Assembly: GCA_947501045.1 (NCBI GenBank) | Contig: CANMUI010000003.1 | Span: 62,001-126,000, forward strand | Direction: 5' to 3' | From: an uncultured Psychrobacter sp. | GTDB taxonomy: Bacteria; Pseudomonadota; Gammaproteobacteria; Pseudomonadales; Moraxellaceae | Length of the DNA: 64,000 nucleotides | Part shown: piece by piece, positions 62,039 through 64,000 of the stretch | How positions within the stretch are numbered: position 1 is the stretch's first letter | Layout: the number at the start of each line of letters is the position of its first letter | The notes under the pieces: model-generated | Told to the model about the DNA's origin: nothing | Databases searched by the model: none | Seen by the model: the letters and a program-made list of their open reading frames with translations, nothing else | Position numbers and translations under genes: made by a program

Positions 62039-63355
62039 ATGGAAGACAATCACTCAAATTTTGTATCTTCGCTGTCGATGTTTCGATTTTTCCTATATTC
62101 ATTACTTGGTATTTTTATTTTTTTTGTGCCAATTAAGATCGGAGATGTCACTTCGATACCTTTAGACCATATGGCAACTTGGTTAAGTAGTAATTTTGAG
62201 TCAGCCGTTACTATCGCTATTTTACTGCTTATTGTTGCTGGTAGTATCTATCCCTTTATCGATAAGTCTTGGAATAAAAGCAACTTTCATATCATCTTTA
62301 CCTTATTGAAAATTGTTGGTGCATTCTTTGCCTTTTTAGTTTATTTTGAGCTAGGACCTGAATGGTTTTTAAATCCTCATATTGCACCTTACGTATTTGA
62401 CTATCTAGTAACTCCAGTAGGCGTCATGGTGCCTTTAGGTGGCGCGTTTTTAGGCTTACTTACAGGCTATGGGCTACTAGAGTTTATGGGAATCATAGCC
62501 AAACCCATTATGAGGCCTGTTTGGAATACACCAGGACGTGCTGCAGTGAATGCTCTAGCCTCTTTTGTCGCAAGCTTCGCTGTCGGCCTGCTTATTACCA
62601 ATCGTGAATATCGTGAAAAGAAGTTCACTAAACGTCAAGCGGCTATTGTTGCTACAGGATTTTCTACCGTAACTGTAGCTTTTATGATTGTGGTTGCAAA
62701 AACACTCGATTTAATGTCTAGTTGGAACCTATATTTTTGGACAACACTCTTCGTAACTTTTTTGGTCACAGCGATAACCGCTCGTATTTATCCTTTACGA
62801 AATATGGCTGAGGAATATATTGACGGGACACCCATTCGCTCAGATGATGATAAAGATAAAGGATATAACTTACGTCATGCTTTTAATGAGGGCATGATAG
62901 CGGCTGGCAAAGCTGACAATATCTTTAAAAATATCTGGATTAATACTAAAGACGGCATACTAATGACAATGAGTATTTTACCAACCATTTTATCTATTGG
63001 TATTGTCGCTCTTATGTTTGCAGAATATACTCTGTTGTTTGATTTCTTAGCGTATATTTTTTATCCTTTTACTTACCTATTACAGCTTCCTGATCCTATG
63101 CTAGCTGCAAAAGCAGCAGCTCTAGGTATTACTGAGATGTTCCTGCCACCATTATTGGTTGCTGATGCTGACATTATTACCAAATTTGTCATAGCAGTAG
63201 TTTGCGTTTCTTCTATTATTTTCTTTTCAGCTAGTGTACCGAGTATTTTATCGACAGATATTCCCATCAAGGTTCGTGATCTGGTTATTATCTGGTTTGA
63301 GAGAACCTTACTTAGTCTAATAATAGTGACACCTATAGCTTTTATGCTGTTCTGA
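62039..63355 (+). CDS. YjiH-family membrane protein with Gate domain
   Basis: A protein of about 438 residues (ATG 62039, AGGAGA 8 bases upstream) with roughly ten membrane helices. It matches the YjiH/nucleoside-recognition Gate family (FFVPIKIGDVTSIPLDHM; VMVPLGGAFLGLLTGYGLLEFMG; KAAALGITEMFLPPLL). The family is thought to transport small solutes but has no proven substrate. It is probably co-transcribed with the flavin reductase. Confidence 0.8.
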   Translation: MEDNHSNFVSSLSMFRFFLYSLLGIFIFFVPIKIGDVTSIPLDHMATWLSSNFESAVTIAILLLIVAGSIYPFIDKSWNKSNFHIIFTLLKIVGAFFAFLVYFELGPEWFLNPHIAPYVFDYLVTPVGVMVPLGGAFLGLLTGYGLLEFMGIIAKPIMRPVWNTPGRAAVNALASFVASFAVGLLITNREYREKKFTKRQAAIVATGFSTVTVAFMIVVAKTLDLMSSWNLYFWTTLFVTFLVTAITARIYPLRNMAEEYIDGTPIRSDDDKDKGYNLRHAFNEGMIAAGKADNIFKNIWINTKDGILMTMSILPTILSIGIVALMFAEYTLLFDFLAYIFYPFTYLLQLPDPMLAAKAAALGITEMFLPPLLVADADIITKFVIAVVCVSSIIFFSASVPSILSTDIPIKVRDLVIIWFERTLLSLIIVTPIAFMLF

Positions 63356-63393
63356 GCAAAGCTATTATAATCACAAAATTGAGCACAACCGAT

Positions 63394-63427
63394 AAAAAGA
63401 CATGACAACCTTTATCATGTCTTTTTT
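63394..63427. terminator. Bidirectional terminator between the YjiH-like and apt genes
   Basis: AAAAAGACATGA and TCATGTCTTTTT form a 12-bp stem around 9 bases, with flanking A and T runs. It suits both converging genes. Confidence 0.9.
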
Positions 63428-63443
63428 ATTTTTAAAAATACTA

Positions 63444-63986
63444 TTAAGCCTTTAACACCGTATAAACCGGCACTGGAAACTCGTCATGCAAATCGACTAA
63501 ATCTAAAAGCACCAAGGCCCCTACCACATTATGATCAGCAGATTTACACAGCTCGTATGCGGTGCGTAGCGTACCGCCAGTCGCTAAGATATCATCGACC
63601 AGTAGCAAACGCTCAGGCGGCAAATTATTTTGCATCTCAAGGGTATCTTTACCGTACTCTAGCGCATAAGCTTTATTGGCAACTGGCGGCGGTAGTTTTC
63701 CTGGCTTACGCAGCAAGATCATACCTTTACCTAAGCGTCCTGACAGCAGACTTGCAAATACAAAGCCGCGCGCTTCCACCGCACCCAAGCAGTCAACACT
63801 ATCCATTAAGCCCTCAGGCAACGCCTCTAGCAGGGCATCAATAACCTCATTAATGTGACTGCGTAGTAATGGTGTAATATCATAAAAATCGATGCCAGGC
63901 TTGGGGAAGTTGGGAACAGTACGAATCACTTGCCAAAAAGGATGCTCAGTATTCATACTAGTAGACCGTTCTGATGCGGTGCTCAC
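63444..63986 (-). CDS. apt: Adenine phosphoribosyltransferase
   Basis: A 170-180-residue salvage enzyme making AMP from adenine and PRPP. FPKPGIDFYDITPLL, VEARGFVFASLLSGRLG, LLRKPGKLPPP and the PRPP-binding VDDILATGGTLRTA are the family blocks. GTG 63986 (180 residues) and ATG 63956 (170 residues) are both possible starts; neither has a clear ribosome site in the window. Confidence 0.92.
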   Translation of the reverse strand: MSTASERSTSMNTEHPFWQVIRTVPNFPKPGIDFYDITPLLRSHINEVIDALLEALPEGLMDSVDCLGAVEARGFVFASLLSGRLGKGMILLRKPGKLPPPVANKAYALEYGKDTLEMQNNLPPERLLLVDDILATGGTLRTAYELCKSADHNVVGALVLLDLVDLHDEFPVPVYTVLKA

Positions 63987-64000
63987 CGGTTGAGTAGTAG

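Overview
The window looks like a chromosomal stretch of a Psychrobacter-type gammaproteobacterium (Moraxellaceae). The evidence is the pheA-hisC-(tyrA-aroA fusion) order, as in Acinetobacter and Psychrobacter, the moderate AT-rich base composition, and many Asn/Gln/Ser-rich inserts in otherwise standard proteins (DnaE, AroA domain, CysE, an EamA transporter). I see no rRNA, tRNA, CRISPR array, transposase or phage genes.

Left part (1-15,075) is accessory metabolism and transport. It holds a cut-off aldehyde dehydrogenase with a 3-hydroxyisobutyrate-dehydrogenase-like enzyme, an unusual SDR divergent from a LysR regulator, and truncated EamA and LysR remnants. An AraC regulator diverges from ohr plus an aldehyde dehydrogenase. 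Then come an MpaB-like oxygenase, a short-chain fatty acid permease, an M14 carboxypeptidase, and a MocR regulator divergent from LysE and EamA exporters.

15,100-28,300 is an aromatic catabolic island: aldehyde dehydrogenase, benzoylformate decarboxylase, gentisate 1,2-dioxygenase, maleylpyruvate isomerase, fumarylpyruvate hydrolase, an IclR regulator, an orphan TRAP binding lipoprotein, an iron alcohol dehydrogenase and an aryl-alcohol-type zinc dehydrogenase. It also carries two decayed genes. The enzymes fit the side-chain route aryl alcohol or aryl glyoxylate -> aryl aldehyde -> (hydroxy)benzoate, and the ring route gentisate -> pyruvate + fumarate. No ring hydroxylase is present. A nearly identical 17-bp dyad lies upstream of the dioxygenase and between iclR and the TRAP gene, with a looser relative upstream of the aldehyde dehydrogenase.

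28,500-42,000 is organic-acid and amino-acid use: gamma-glutamyltransferase, glycolate oxidase glcDEF, a PAS-AraC regulator, and a complete 4-hydroxyproline pathway (epimerase, D-hydroxyproline dehydrogenase, deaminase, ketoglutarate semialdehyde dehydrogenase) followed by an AGCS symporter. A 14-bp tandem repeat precedes the symporter.

42,300-64,000 is mostly core genome: dnaE, an Hpt protein, trmJ, cysE, a PACE efflux pump, a DUF924 protein, an SDR, folK, folB, rarD, tyrA-aroA, hisC, pheA, tal, a double-DUF305 lipoprotein with a terminator-like hairpin in its leader, a flavin reductase, a YjiH-like membrane protein and apt. REP-like palindromes and one member of a two-copy palindromic repeat family sit between 50.6 and 52.3 kb; the other copy is at 8.36 kb. 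No defence system or other clearly new machinery was recognised. The most promising novelty is the aromatic island with its candidate regulon sites, the DUF305 leader, and the SDR that lacks the usual catalytic Tyr/Lys.
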